The notes below the pieces were generated by a model. It ran no database searches. It was not told the DNA's origin and was given only the letters and a program-made list of their open reading frames with translations. A stretch of DNA of 64,000 nucleotides from Pseudomonas sp. K2I15 (lineage in GTDB: Bacteria; Pseudomonadota; Gammaproteobacteria; Pseudomonadales; Pseudomonadaceae), in contig NZ_NIXO01000022.1 in the NCBI RefSeq assembly GCF_002204795.1, forward strand, positions 1-64,000, given 5' to 3'. Position 1 is the stretch's first letter; each line of letters starts with the position of its first letter. Positions 44,134 to 54,279 of this stretch are shown here, one piece after another. The translations under genes were made by a program, and so were the position numbers.

Positions 44134-45528
44134 TCAAAAAAGCCGGTTGAGGCCGTCGTAGGCCGCTACCCGATAGGCTTCAGCCATGGTCGGGTAGTTG
44201 AAGGTGGTGTTGACGAAATACTTGAGGGTATTTTGCTCACCCGGCTGGTTCATGATCGCCTGGCCGATGTGCACGATCTCCGACGCCTGATAGCCGAAGC
44301 AATGCACCCCGAGCACTTCGAGCGTTTCGCGGTGGAACAGGATCTTCAGCATGCCTTGCGGCTCACCGGCGATCTGCGCACGCGCCATGCTCTTGAAAAA
44401 CGCCTTGCCGACTTCGTAAGGCACCTTGGCCTTGGTCAGTTCGTGCTCGTTCTTGCCGATCGAGCTGATCTCGGGAATCGTGTAGATCCCGGTTGGCACG
44501 TCGTTGACGTAGCGCCAGCTGCCGTTGTCGACAATGCTGCCAGCCGCCGAGCGGCCCTGGTCGTGGGCGGCACTGGCAAGGCTTGGCCAGCCGATCACGT
44601 CACCGGCACCGTAGATGTTGGTCACGCAGGTGCGGTAGTTCTCGTCCACCTCGATCTGGCCACGGCTGTTGACCTTGACCCCGATGTTTTCCATGCCCAG
44701 CTTGTCGGTGTTGCCGGTACGGCCGTTGCACCAGAGCAAGGCATCGGCCTTGATCTTCTTGCCGGATTTCAGGTGCAGGATCACACCGTTATCCAGGCCT
44801 TCAACCCGATCGTACTCTTCGTTGTGGCGCACGGTGATGTTGTTGTTGCTGAAGTGGTAACTCAACGCCTGGGAAATTTCCGAGTCGAGGAAGCTCAGCA
44901 ACTGGTCACGGTTATCCACCAGCTCGACCAATACACCCAGGCCACTGAAGATCGAGGCGTATTCACAGCCGATCACGCCGGCGCCATAGATGATCAGTTT
45001 GCGCGGGGTGTGGCCCAGGCTGAGGATGGTGTCGCTATCGTAGATACGCGGGTGGTGGAAATCGATATCCGCCGGGCGATACGGGCGCGAGCCGGTGGCG
45101 ATGATGATGTGCTTGGCCACCAGTTTCTCGACCACGCCGTTGGCGCAGACCACTTCGACGGTTTGCTCGTCGGCGAAGCTGCCGGTGCCGAAGAACAGGT
45201 CGACGCGGTTACGGGCATAGAAGCCGGTACGCGAGGCAACCTGTTTGGAAATGACTTTTTCAGCGCTCTTGAGCACGTCCGGGAACGAGAACCAGCGCGG
45301 CTCACCAATGGCCCGGAACATCGGGTTGGTGTTGAACTGCATGATCTGGCGCACCGAGTGACGCAAGGCCTTGGACGGGATGGTACCCAGGTGGGTGCAG
45401 TTACCGCCGACCTGGCGACGGCTATCGACCATCGCCACCTTGCGCCCTGCTTTGGCGGCGTTCATCGCCGCACCTTCTCCAGCTGGGCCGGAACCCAGTA
45501 CCACTACGTCGTAGTTGTAGACAGCCAT
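44134..45528 (-). CDS. sthA: Soluble pyridine nucleotide transhydrogenase
   Basis: This 464-residue FAD flavoprotein moves hydride between NADPH and NAD+. It follows the lipoamide-dehydrogenase fold with FAD motif [21 protein letters not shown] and NAD motif [21 protein letters not shown]. The redox-active disulfide is absent: the site reads [13 protein letters not shown] with Thr in place of the second Cys, the mark of Sth proteins. The C-terminal dimer domain holds [24 protein letters not shown] precedes the ATG. Confidence 0.96.
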   Translation of the reverse strand: MAVYNYDVVVLGSGPAGEGAAMNAAKAGRKVAMVDSRRQVGGNCTHLGTIPSKALRHSVRQIMQFNTNPMFRAIGEPRWFSFPDVLKSAEKVISKQVASRTGFYARNRVDLFFGTGSFADEQTVEVVCANGVVEKLVAKHIIIATGSRPYRPADIDFHHPRIYDSDTILSLGHTPRKLIIYGAGVIGCEYASIFSGLGVLVELVDNRDQLLSFLDSEISQALSYHFSNNNITVRHNEEYDRVEGLDNGVILHLKSGKKIKADALLWCNGRTGNTDKLGMENIGVKVNSRGQIEVDENYRTCVTNIYGAGDVIGWPSLASAAHDQGRSAAGSIVDNGSWRYVNDVPTGIYTIPEISSIGKNEHELTKAKVPYEVGKAFFKSMARAQIAGEPQGMLKILFHRETLEVLGVHCFGYQASEIVHIGQAIMNQPGEQNTLKYFVNTTFNYPTMAEAYRVAAYDGLNRLF

Positions 45529-45717
45529 GCGTACTCCTCAGAACAGGCCAGGGCGCACGGTTGGGCGCCTGGCTAAATCATGCCGCGGCCAGCGGTCATG
45601 AAGGATCAATTGGCTCAAGTGTGTGAGCCGGGGCACAGTCTATAGAAGGCTCAACGCCGCGCACATTAACCCTTGGTCGCGTCGTAGGCCAGTTTTGCCT
45701 TTATTACACAGCGTTCG

Positions 45718-46728
45718 TTACGGCTTCACTGCCGTCAGTTGCTCGAATGCCTTGTTGCTCCGTGTGACGAAACCAGCGCCCTCACGCATCACAAAAAACG
45801 CGGCGACCTGGTGTTTTTCGGCGTATTCCCAACCTTGTTCGGGCCCGAGGATCAGCAGCAGCGTCGATAATCCATCGGCCATCAGTGCCGAAGGTTGCAA
45901 CACGGTCACCGACGCCAGTTGATGCGTGATCGGCGCGCCGGTCCTGGCATCCAGGGTATGGGAATAACGCCGACCATCCTGCTGGAAATAATTGCGATAG
46001 TCACCCGATGTCGATACACCGAAGCCATCCACGGCGATGATTTTTTCGGCCACTTGCTGATCGTCGCGGGGTTCTTCCAGGGCGATGCGCCAAGGCGAGC
46101 CGTCGGGTTTGACGCCTGCGGCCTTGAGTTCGCCGGTGGCTTCGGCGAGGTAGCTGTGGATGCCCAGCTGGGTGAGTTGTGCGCCAATGCGGTCCACTGC
46201 GTACCCGGCGGCGATGCTGTTGAAGTCGACTTCGACGGCGGCGTCCTTGCACAACTGGTTACCGTCGATGTGCAAAAACTGGTGGCCGACGCGTTGGCGG
46301 ACCTGCTCAAGGGTTGTGGCATCCGGGACTTTTATCTCACGGGCCTGAGGGCCGAAGCCCCACAGGTTCATCAGCGGCTCGACCGTCAGGTCAAATGCGC
46401 CCTCGCTGGCCTGGGACAACTGCTCGCCGGTGCGCACCAGCTGCAGGATCGGTTCCGGCATCGGCTGGCAACTATGGGCCGGCAGGTCGTTGAAACGTTC
46501 GATGTCGGAGTCGCTGCGGTAGGTCGACATCTGTTGGTCGACCTGCGCCAGAATGCCTTCCACCTGGCGCTGGACCTCGGCCGGCGCAGGCGCGCCCGGC
46601 GTACGCACATACTGGATCGAATAAGTGCTGCCCATGGTCGGGCCACCGAAGCGCTCCAGCGAATCACCGCCGCAGCCGGCCAGCGCCGCGAGCCCGCATA
46701 AAACCAAAATATGCCGCAGGCAGCCCAT
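45718..46728 (-). CDS. apbE: FAD:protein FMN transferase ApbE (lipoprotein)
   Basis: This 336-residue enzyme attaches FMN to Thr residues of periplasmic flavoproteins such as NqrB/NqrC or RnfG. The signal ends with lipobox LAALAGC, so it is an anchored lipoprotein facing the periplasm. Motifs are GGPTMGSTYSIQY, AVEVDFNSIAAGYAVDRI, YLAEATGELKAAG and the metal/FAD site YSHTLDARTGAPI with DGLSTLLLILG. The ATG at 46728 follows AAAGG; an upstream frame to 46866 lies across the divergent neighbour and is not used. No nqr or rnf genes are in the window. Confidence 0.93.
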   Translation of the reverse strand: MGCLRHILVLCGLAALAGCGGDSLERFGGPTMGSTYSIQYVRTPGAPAPAEVQRQVEGILAQVDQQMSTYRSDSDIERFNDLPAHSCQPMPEPILQLVRTGEQLSQASEGAFDLTVEPLMNLWGFGPQAREIKVPDATTLEQVRQRVGHQFLHIDGNQLCKDAAVEVDFNSIAAGYAVDRIGAQLTQLGIHSYLAEATGELKAAGVKPDGSPWRIALEEPRDDQQVAEKIIAVDGFGVSTSGDYRNYFQQDGRRYSHTLDARTGAPITHQLASVTVLQPSALMADGLSTLLLILGPEQGWEYAEKHQVAAFFVMREGAGFVTRSNKAFEQLTAVKP

Positions 46729-46792
46729 AAAACCTTTCGCAGTCGGAAATTGAATTAACCTGTAGGCAAGCGCCATTTCAGGACGGGTCATT

Positions 46793-47335
46793 ATGCGGCA
46801 TGTCGTTATCTGTTTATTGCTGATGTTTTCGGTACCGGTGCTGGCGAATGAAGCTGATCGGCTCAAACAAGCCGATTTTCCGGCGCAATCGCATCAGTTG
46901 GTTCTGAAAAACCAGGCCGTCCTGACCTACCTGTGGGCAGACGTGTATGCGGCAGCGCTGTTCGCCCAGGCTGACCTGAGCGCCAAACAGGCCCTGGATC
47001 AGCAAAAGGACCTGCGCCTGGAGCTGTATTACTTTCGCGATATCGACCGCAACGATGTGATCAAGGCCGCCACCGCCACCCTCGAACGCCAGCAAACGCC
47101 CGCCGCCCTCGCCCGCTTGAAGCCTGAAGTGGAGCAATTGCACAAAAGCTTTCGCGACATTCGTAGCGGCGACCGTTATGCGCTGGATTTTCGGCCCCAG
47201 CGCGGGCTAAGCCTGGAAATCAACGACACAGTGGTGTTCAGCAGTCGCAATGACGAACTGGCGAAGGCTTATCTGGGCATCTGGCTGGAACCAAAGGGTC
47301 TGTCCGACAGCCTGCGCAAAACCCTCCTCAACTGA
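46793..47335 (+). CDS. Exported chalcone-isomerase-like family protein
   Basis: This 180-residue protein has a signal peptide (MRHVVICLLLMFSVPVLA). Its mature domain resembles bacterial chalcone-isomerase-like proteins (PF16036), with YLWADVYAAALFAQ, LELYYFRDIDRNDVIKAA and LAKAYLGIWLEPKGLSDSLRKTLL typical of the group. Bacterial members are not known to make flavonoids; the role is unknown. It is divergent from apbE with 64 bases between starts, suggesting a shared promoter region. Confidence 0.75.
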   Translation: MRHVVICLLLMFSVPVLANEADRLKQADFPAQSHQLVLKNQAVLTYLWADVYAAALFAQADLSAKQALDQQKDLRLELYYFRDIDRNDVIKAATATLERQQTPAALARLKPEVEQLHKSFRDIRSGDRYALDFRPQRGLSLEINDTVVFSSRNDELAKAYLGIWLEPKGLSDSLRKTLLN

Positions 47336-47528
47336 TCCCACATTAGATTTTCATCACCCTCGGCACCTGCGGCAATTTGCCAGTTTGCTATCGGGTTTTT
47401 GTTGCCTGTGGTGGCTTATACACATATCGTTACAAAACTGTTCAGCGCCAGCTTCGTGCCAAGGCTTTAACAGCAAGGACGGTTGCGACCAGGGATTACT
47501 AATAAGATAGCCAAAATGAGTGCATGAC

Positions 47529-48827
47529 ATGTCCACTACAACGGGCAAGGGCAAGGCGATCTTTCGCGTTGTCAGCGGTAACTTCCTCGAGATGTTCGAC
47601 TTCATGGTCTACGGCTTCTACGCCACGGCCATTGCCAAGACATTTTTCCCGACCGACAGCGCCTTCGCATCCCTGATGCTGTCCCTGGCGACCTTCGGCG
47701 CCGGGTTCCTGATGCGTCCTTTGGGCGCGATTTTCCTCGGCGCCTACATCGACCGTCACGGCCGTAAAAAGGGCCTGGTGATCACCCTGGCGCTGATGGC
47801 GGCCGGCACCGTCCTGATCGCCTGCGTTCCCGGGTATGCCACCTTGGGCGTCGCGGCGCCACTGATCGTGCTGTTCGGTCGCCTGCTGCAAGGCTTCTCC
47901 GCCGGTGTCGAGCTGGGCGGCGTGTCGGTGTACCTGGCGGAAATCGCCACACCGGGCCGCAAAGGCTTCTTCGTCAGTTGGCAGTCCGCCAGTCAACAAG
48001 CCGCCGTCGTGTTCGCAGGATTGCTGGGTGTGGGCCTCAACCACTGGCTCAGCCCCGAACAAATGGGTGACTGGGGCTGGCGCGTGCCGTTCCTGATCGG
48101 CTGCCTGATCGTGCCGGTGATCTTCGTGATTCGTCGCTCCCTGGAAGAAACCCCTGAATTCCAGGCGCGTAAACACCGCCCTACCCTGCAGGAAATCGTC
48201 CGCTCGATCGGTCAGAACTTCGGCATCGTTATCGCCGGCATGGCGCTGGTGGTGATGACCACCGTGTCGTTCTATCTGATCACCGCCTACACCCCGACTT
48301 TCGGCAAGGCCGAACTGCACCTGTCGGACTTCGACGCGCTGCTGGTAACTGTGTGCGTGGGCATCTCCAACTTCATCTGGCTGCCGGTGATGGGTGCGGT
48401 GTCCGATAAGATCGGGCGTAAACCCCTGCTGCTGGGTGCGACCATTCTGGCAATCCTCACGGCTTACCCGGCGCTGTCGTGGCTGGTGGCCAACCCGAGC
48501 TTCAGCCATTTGCTGATCGTGTTGCTCTGGCTGTCGTTCCTGTACGGCTCGTACAACGGTGCGATGGTTGTAGCGCTGACCGAAATCATGCCGGTCGAAG
48601 TGCGCACCACCGGTTTCTCCCTGGCCTACAGCCTGGCGACAGCGACCTTTGGTGGCTTTACTCCGGCGGCCTGCACCTACCTGATCCACGTGCTGGACAA
48701 CAAGGCGGCACCGGGCATCTGGCTCAGCGGCGCAGCAGTCATGGGCTTGATCGCTACACTGATCCTGTTCAAGGGCAACCGTCATGAACTGCGCACCGCG
48801 CAGGCCTCGATAGTCGGCGGCGCTTGA
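47529..48827 (+). CDS. MHS-family MFS symporter, citrate/tricarboxylate type
   Basis: This protein of about 432 residues has 12 hydrophobic helices. The metabolite:H+ symporter marks are [24 protein letters not shown] in helix 1, [21 protein letters not shown] and [22 protein letters not shown]. These resemble the citrate (CitA) and tricarballylate (TcuC) carriers. The ATG at 47529 was chosen; a GTG three codons upstream is possible and the ribosome site is weak. Substrate inferred as citrate or a similar carboxylate. A degenerate REPIN and a terminator follow. Confidence 0.85.
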   Translation: MSTTTGKGKAIFRVVSGNFLEMFDFMVYGFYATAIAKTFFPTDSAFASLMLSLATFGAGFLMRPLGAIFLGAYIDRHGRKKGLVITLALMAAGTVLIACVPGYATLGVAAPLIVLFGRLLQGFSAGVELGGVSVYLAEIATPGRKGFFVSWQSASQQAAVVFAGLLGVGLNHWLSPEQMGDWGWRVPFLIGCLIVPVIFVIRRSLEETPEFQARKHRPTLQEIVRSIGQNFGIVIAGMALVVMTTVSFYLITAYTPTFGKAELHLSDFDALLVTVCVGISNFIWLPVMGAVSDKIGRKPLLLGATILAILTAYPALSWLVANPSFSHLLIVLLWLSFLYGSYNGAMVVALTEIMPVEVRTTGFSLAYSLATATFGGFTPAACTYLIHVLDNKAAPGIWLSGAAVMGLIATLILFKGNRHELRTAQASIVGGA

Positions 48828-48831
48828 TAGG

Positions 48832-48935
48832 TCGCTTTCGCGAGCAAGCCCGCTCCCACATTTACCCGCGTATGCCCTGAAGAAATGCGGTCGAATGTGG
48901 AGCGGCGGTGCGACGATTCGACTTGCTCGCGAAGA
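48832..48935. repeat. REPIN (loop family B) with a diverged right REP
   Basis: The left REP is standard. The loop CCTGAAGAAATGCGGTCG is the reverse complement of that in the REPIN at 57559. The right REP reads GGAGCGGCGGTGCGACGATT then CGACTTGCTCGCGAA, a longer variant arm. Confidence 0.82.
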
Positions 48936-48967
48936 GGCCCTGCCAGCCACTACAAAACCCGCAGACA

Positions 48968-48999
48968 TAAAAAAGCCCCGAACCAGTCGGGGCTTTTTT
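48968..48999. terminator. Bidirectional Rho-independent terminator
   Basis: AAAAAGCCCCGA pairs with TCGGGGCTTTTT around ACCAG. It follows the glyceraldehyde-3-phosphate dehydrogenase-like gene by about 17 bases and can also end the MFS transcript. Confidence 0.93.
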
Positions 49000-49015
49000 C
49001 ATTTACCGCTGATGC

Positions 49016-50464
49016 TTAGCGCGGGAATGCTGGCGGGTTAACCCCGGCCATGTCTTCCATCACGCGAACCACCTGGCAGCTGTAACCGAATTCGTTGTCG
49101 TACCAAACGTACAGAACAACGCGGTTGTCTTGAGAGATGGTCGCCTCAGCGTCCACCACACCGGCGTGGCGCGAGCCAACGAAGTCGGTGGAAACCACTT
49201 CCTGGGAATTAACGAAGTCGATTTGCTTATGCAGATCGGAGTGCAGCGCCATGTAGCGCAGGTACTCGTTCATCTCTTCACGGGTGGCGGCTTTCTCAAG
49301 GTTCAGGTTGAGAATGGCCATCGACACGTTCGGCGTCGGAACACGGATCGCGTTACCGGTCAGCTTGCCGGCCAGTTCAGGCAGGGCCTTGGCAGCAGCG
49401 GTGGCAGCACCGGTCTCGGTGATCACCATGTTCAGCGCGGCGCTACGGCCACGGCGATCGCCCTTGTGGAAGTTGTCGATCAGGTTCTGGTCGTTGGTGT
49501 ACGAGTGAACCGTTTCAACGTGACCGTTAACAATGCCGAACTTGTCGTTTACAGCTTTCAGCACCGGCACGATAGCGTTGGTGGTGCAGGAAGCGGCGGA
49601 CACGATCTTGTCGTCAGCGGTGATTTCACCGTGGTTGATACCGTGCACGATGTTCTTCAGCTTGCCCTTGCCAGGCGCAGTCAGGACAACGCGGTCGATA
49701 CCCGGGCACGCCAGGTGCTGGCCCAGGCCCTCGGCGTCGCGCCACACACCGGTGTTGTCCACCAGCAGTGCGTCCTTGATGCCGTACTGGGTGTAATCCA
49801 CCTCAGCCGGGTTTTTCGCGTAGATCACCTGGATCAGGTTACCGTTGGCGGTGATGGTGTTGTTTTCTTCGTCGATGACGATGGTGCCGTTGAACGGACC
49901 GTGTACCGAGTCGCGACGCAGCAAGCTGGCGCGTTTGGTCAGGTCGTTGTCTGCACCTTTACGAACCACGATGGCACGCAAGCGCAGGCCGTCGCCGCCA
50001 CCGGTTTTTTCGATCAGGATGCGCGCCAGCAGGCGGCCGATACGACCGAAGCCGTACAGCACAACATCGGTGCCCTTGCGGGCCGCAGCGTTTTGCTGGC
50101 CAACCACGTCGGCCATTTCTTCACGGACGAACTGCTCGGCGGTGCGGCCAGCGCCTTCCTTGCGGAATTTATAGGCCAGCTTGCCCAGGTCTACCGAGGC
50201 CGCGCCGAGCTTGAGCTCGCTCATGGCTTTCAGCAGGGGGAATGTTTCGTGGACGGAGAGTTCGCTGTCGTCGGCGGAACGATGGCGAGCAAAGCGATGA
50301 GCCTTGAGAATCGCGATGACTGATTGGTTGATCAGGCTGCGGCCATAGATCGAGCTCACCACGTTGTTATTGCGGTATAGCTGACCGATAAGCGGAATCA
50401 TCGCTTCAGCGAGTGCTTCACGGTCGATCCATTCACCAAGACACTGGTCGGGCTTCTGAGTCAC
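49016..50464 (-). CDS. Glyceraldehyde-3-phosphate dehydrogenase, long form with N-terminal extension
   Basis: This protein of about 482 residues has a GapA-type fold preceded by an extra domain of roughly 130 residues (EWIDREALAEAMIPLIGQLYR, then a helical region to VGQQNAAARKG). The NAD motif is VVLYGFGRIGRLLARIL, the catalytic Cys293 lies in SAASCTTNAIVPVL, and the C-terminal WYDNEFGYSCQVVRVM is standard. It oxidises or forms glyceraldehyde-3-phosphate. The GTG at 50464 is preferred because GGAAGG lies just upstream; an ATG five codons earlier (50479) lacks a site. It is divergent from mfd, an order also known to me from P. aeruginosa. Confidence 0.88.
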   Translation of the reverse strand: MTQKPDQCLGEWIDREALAEAMIPLIGQLYRNNNVVSSIYGRSLINQSVIAILKAHRFARHRSADDSELSVHETFPLLKAMSELKLGAASVDLGKLAYKFRKEGAGRTAEQFVREEMADVVGQQNAAARKGTDVVLYGFGRIGRLLARILIEKTGGGDGLRLRAIVVRKGADNDLTKRASLLRRDSVHGPFNGTIVIDEENNTITANGNLIQVIYAKNPAEVDYTQYGIKDALLVDNTGVWRDAEGLGQHLACPGIDRVVLTAPGKGKLKNIVHGINHGEITADDKIVSAASCTTNAIVPVLKAVNDKFGIVNGHVETVHSYTNDQNLIDNFHKGDRRGRSAALNMVITETGAATAAAKALPELAGKLTGNAIRVPTPNVSMAILNLNLEKAATREEMNEYLRYMALHSDLHKQIDFVNSQEVVSTDFVGSRHAGVVDAEATISQDNRVVLYVWYDNEFGYSCQVVRVMEDMAGVNPPAFPR

Positions 50465-50818
50465 GGGAACCTTCCACATGTAGGGGCAGAAAAAAGGGGC
50501 TACATTATGCCGCCCGACCGCCCCTGGAGCAATGCGCGCTCCGCAACAAAACCCCTTGCAAAAAAATATCGCCCCGCTGGAGCCCAGTAAATACGTGGCT
50601 TCCAGCACACCCCTTGTTGGAGCAACGTGACAAAGTGTCCGTAACCCTCCGAAACATACGTCGATTTCGGCACTACATAATGAGTCAAAAGACGCCTTTG
50701 TTTGTCTTAGCCACTACATTTCCCTCAATACGCATTAGGCACAGTCAGCAACTGACAGGCGGCACCTCGGGCCGTTACAATTACCGACTTTGTCGCAACG
50801 CTTGGAGCTCAACCTTCC
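50465..50818. other. 354-base intergenic region between the gap-type gene and mfd
   Basis: This divergent promoter region is AT-richer than the coding parts. A HexR-type site was looked for and no convincing one was found. No small gene is supported. Confidence 0.55.
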
Positions 50819-53800
50819 GTGCCCGTTCTGCGTCTACCGCTTCTCCCTGCTGCGGCAGGTAAACAGCACTGGGGCAATCTGCCCGGTGCCGCCCTGAGCC
50901 TGGCCATTGCCGAGGCTGCCAGCGCAGCCAAGCGCTTTACCCTGCTGCTCACCGCCGACAGCCAAAGTGCCGAGCGGCTGGAACAGGAGCTGAGTTTCTT
51001 CGCCCCCGATTTGCCGGTACTGCATTTCCCGGACTGGGAAACCCTGCCCTACGATCTGTTCTCGCCGCACCAGGACATCATTTCCCAGCGCATCGCCAGC
51101 CTGTACCGCTTGCCGGAACTGGCTCACGGCGTGTTGGTGGTGCCGATCACCACGGCCTTGCACCGCCTGGCGCCGACCAAGTTCCTGCTGGGCAGCAGCC
51201 TGGTGCTGGATATCGGCCAGAAGCTCGACGTGGAGCAAATGCGCACCCGGCTTGAGGCCAGCGGCTACCGTTGCGTCGACACGGTGTATGAGCACGGTGA
51301 GTTCGCGGTGCGTGGCGCGTTGATCGACCTGTTCCCGATGGGCAGCAAACTGCCGTACCGGATCGACCTGTTCGACGACGAAATCGAAACCCTGCGTACT
51401 TTCGACCCGGAAAACCAGCGCTCCATCGACAAGGTGCAGTCGATCAAACTGCTGCCGGCCCGGGAATTTCCGCTGCAAAAAGATGCGGTCACGCGCTTCA
51501 AGGCGCGTTTCCGCGAGCGTTTTGACGTGGACTTCCGGCGCTGCCCGATCTTTCAGGACTTGAGCAGCGGGATTACCCCCGCCGGTATCGAGTACTACCT
51601 GCCGTTGTTCTTCGACGAAACCTCGACCCTCTTCGATTACCTGCCCCAGGACACCCAAGTGTTCTCGCTGCCAGGCATCGAACAGGCGGCGGAAAACTTC
51701 TGGAATGACGTGCGCAACCGTTATGAAGAACGCCGCGTCGACCCGTCCCGTCCTTTATTGCCACCGGCCGAACTGTTCCTGCCGGTAGAAGACTGCTTCG
51801 CCCGCCTGAAAAACTGGCCGCGCGTGGTCGCCAGCCAGCAAGACGTGGACGCCGGTGCAGGCCGCGAGCGCTTCCCGGCGCAAGCGCTGCCGAACCTGGC
51901 GATTGAAGCCAAGGCCAACCAGCCGCTGGAAGCGCTGTCGAGTTTCCTCGGCGACTTCCCCGGCCGCGTGCTGTTTACCGCCGAGTCCGCCGGGCGCCGC
52001 GAAGTGCTGCTGGAGCTGTTGGAACGCCTGAAGCTGCGGCCGAAAACCGTCGACAGCTGGCCAGACTTTGTCGCGAGCAAGGATCGCCTGGCGATCACCA
52101 TCGCACCGTTGGACGAAGGCTTGCTGCTGGACGACCCGGCCCTGGCGCTGATTGCCGAGAGCCCGTTGTTCGGCCAACGCGTGATGCAACGTCGCCGTCG
52201 CGAAAAACGCGCCGACGCCAACAACGACGCGGTGATCAAGAACCTCACCGAACTGCGCGAAGGCGCGCCGGTGGTGCATATCGACCACGGCGTGGGCCGC
52301 TACCTGGGCCTGCAAACCCTGGAGATCGACAACCAGGTGGCAGAGTTTCTCACCATGGAATACGCCGAGGGCGCCAAGCTCTACGTGCCCGTGGCCAACC
52401 TGCACCTGATCGCCCGCTACACCGGCAGCGACGACGCCCTGGCGCCGTTGCACCGCCTCGGCTCCGAGACCTGGCAGAAAGCCAAGCGCAAGGCCGCTGA
52501 ACAGGTGCGCGACGTGGCCGCCGAGCTGCTCGACATTTATGCCCGCCGCGCCGCTCGCGAAGGTTATGCGTTTGCCGACCCAAAAGCCGACTACGCCACC
52601 TTCAGCGCTGGCTTCGCCTTCGAAGAAACCCCAGACCAGCAAACCACCATCGACGCCGTGCGCGCCGACATGCTGGCGCCCAAGCCGATGGACCGCCTGG
52701 TGTGCGGCGACGTGGGCTTCGGCAAGACCGAAGTCGCAATGCGCGCAGCCTTTATTGCGGTGCATGGCGGCCGGCAAGTGGCGATCCTCGTGCCGACCAC
52801 CCTGCTCGCCCAGCAGCACTACAACAGCTTCCGCGACCGCTTTGCCGACTGGCCGGTGACCGTTGAAGTGATGAGCCGCTTCAAGTCGGCCAAAGAAGTG
52901 AACGCGGCCATCGCCGACCTGGCGGAAGGCAAAATCGACATCGTCATCGGCACCCACAAGCTGCTGTCGGACGATGTGAAGATCAAGAACCTTGGCCTGG
53001 TGATCATCGACGAAGAGCACCGCTTCGGTGTCCGTCAGAAAGAACAGCTCAAGGCCCTGCGCAGTGAAGTCGACATACTGACCCTCACCGCCACGCCGAT
53101 TCCGCGCACGTTGAACATGGCGGTGTCGGGCATGCGCGACCTGTCGATCATCGCCACGCCGCCGGCGCGCCGGTTGTCGGTGCGCACCTTCGTGATGGAG
53201 CAGAACAAAAGCACGGTCAAGGAAGCCCTGCTGCGTGAGTTGCTGCGTGGCGGCCAGGTTTACTACCTGCACAACGATGTAAAAACCATCGAGAAATGCG
53301 CCGCCGACCTCGCAGAACTGGTGCCGGAAGCGCGGATCGCCATCGGCCACGGGCAGATGCGCGAACGCGACCTCGAACAGGTGATGAGCGACTTCTACCA
53401 CAAGCGCTTCAACGTGCTGATCGCCTCGACCATCATCGAAACCGGCATCGACGTGCCGAGCGCCAACACCATCATCATCGAGCGGGCCGACAAGTTCGGC
53501 CTCGCGCAGTTGCACCAACTGCGCGGCCGGGTCGGCCGCAGTCACCACCAGGCGTATGCCTATTTGCTGACGCCACCGCGCCAGCAGATCACCTCCGACG
53601 CCGAGAAGCGCCTGGAAGCGATCGCCAACACCCAGGACCTCGGCGCCGGCTTTGTGCTGGCCACCAACGACCTGGAAATCCGTGGCGCCGGCGAACTGCT
53701 GGGCGACGGCCAGAGCGGGCAGATCCAGGCCGTGGGCTTCACCCTTTATATGGAAATGCTCGAACGGGCGGTGAAAGCCATCCGCAAGGGCGAGCAACCG

Positions 53801-54268
53801 AACCTCGATCAACCGCTGGGTGGCGGCCCGGAAATCAACCTGCGCTTGCCGGCGTTGATTCCCGAAGACTACCTGCCAGACGTGCACGCGCGGCTGATCC
53901 TGTACAAGCGCATCGCCTCGGCCACCGACGAAGACGGCCTCAAGGACCTGCAGGTGGAGATGATCGACCGCTTCGGCCTGTTGCCGGAACCGACCAAGAA
54001 CCTGGTGCGCCTGACCCTGCTCAAATTGCAGGCCGAGCAATTGGGCATCAAGAAGGTCGACGCCGGGCCGCAAGGCGGGCGTATCGAGTTCGAAGCGCAG
54101 ACGCCGGTGGATCCGCTGGTGCTGATCAAGCTGATTCAGGGCCAGCCCAATCGCTACAAGTTCGAAGGGGCTACGCTGTTCAAATTCATGGTGCCGATGG
54201 AACGCGCCGAAGAACGTTTTAATACACTGGAGGCGCTGTTTGAGCGCCTCATCCCGAAATCTGCTTGA
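50819..54268 (+). CDS. mfd: Transcription-repair coupling factor Mfd
   Basis: This 1149-residue ATPase recognises stalled RNA polymerase, pushes it off and recruits UvrA. Domain order is visible: a UvrB-like N-terminal module (about 1-350), the RNA-polymerase-interaction (CarD-like) domain after HIDHGVGRYLGLQTLEI, and the RecG-like motor. The motor has Walker A GDVGFGKTEVAMRAAF (about residue 630), DEEHRFGVRQKEQLK, TATPIPRTLNMA and GRVGRSHHQAYAYLL. A TRCF C-terminal domain follows. The GTG at 50819 follows GGAG by 12 bases. csiV starts 12 bases after the stop. Confidence 0.97.
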   Translation: MPVLRLPLLPAAAGKQHWGNLPGAALSLAIAEAASAAKRFTLLLTADSQSAERLEQELSFFAPDLPVLHFPDWETLPYDLFSPHQDIISQRIASLYRLPELAHGVLVVPITTALHRLAPTKFLLGSSLVLDIGQKLDVEQMRTRLEASGYRCVDTVYEHGEFAVRGALIDLFPMGSKLPYRIDLFDDEIETLRTFDPENQRSIDKVQSIKLLPAREFPLQKDAVTRFKARFRERFDVDFRRCPIFQDLSSGITPAGIEYYLPLFFDETSTLFDYLPQDTQVFSLPGIEQAAENFWNDVRNRYEERRVDPSRPLLPPAELFLPVEDCFARLKNWPRVVASQQDVDAGAGRERFPAQALPNLAIEAKANQPLEALSSFLGDFPGRVLFTAESAGRREVLLELLERLKLRPKTVDSWPDFVASKDRLAITIAPLDEGLLLDDPALALIAESPLFGQRVMQRRRREKRADANNDAVIKNLTELREGAPVVHIDHGVGRYLGLQTLEIDNQVAEFLTMEYAEGAKLYVPVANLHLIARYTGSDDALAPLHRLGSETWQKAKRKAAEQVRDVAAELLDIYARRAAREGYAFADPKADYATFSAGFAFEETPDQQTTIDAVRADMLAPKPMDRLVCGDVGFGKTEVAMRAAFIAVHGGRQVAILVPTTLLAQQHYNSFRDRFADWPVTVEVMSRFKSAKEVNAAIADLAEGKIDIVIGTHKLLSDDVKIKNLGLVIIDEEHRFGVRQKEQLKALRSEVDILTLTATPIPRTLNMAVSGMRDLSIIATPPARRLSVRTFVMEQNKSTVKEALLRELLRGGQVYYLHNDVKTIEKCAADLAELVPEARIAIGHGQMRERDLEQVMSDFYHKRFNVLIASTIIETGIDVPSANTIIIERADKFGLAQLHQLRGRVGRSHHQAYAYLLTPPRQQITSDAEKRLEAIANTQDLGAGFVLATNDLEIRGAGELLGDGQSGQIQAVGFTLYMEMLERAVKAIRKGEQPNLDQPLGGGPEINLRLPALIPEDYLPDVHARLILYKRIASATDEDGLKDLQVEMIDRFGLLPEPTKNLVRLTLLKLQAEQLGIKKVDAGPQGGRIEFEAQTPVDPLVLIKLIQGQPNRYKFEGATLFKFMVPMERAEERFNTLEALFERLIPKSA

Positions 54269-54279
54269 AGGACGCCCCA

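Noticed and set aside
47499..48968. A 489-residue frame opposite the MHS symporter
   Set aside because: Shadow frame extending through a REPIN; no start signal and no domain.
50465..50818. HexR operator (TTGT-N7-8-ACAA) in the promoter of the gap-type gene
   Set aside because: Only partial matches with wrong spacing were found, so the site is not reported.
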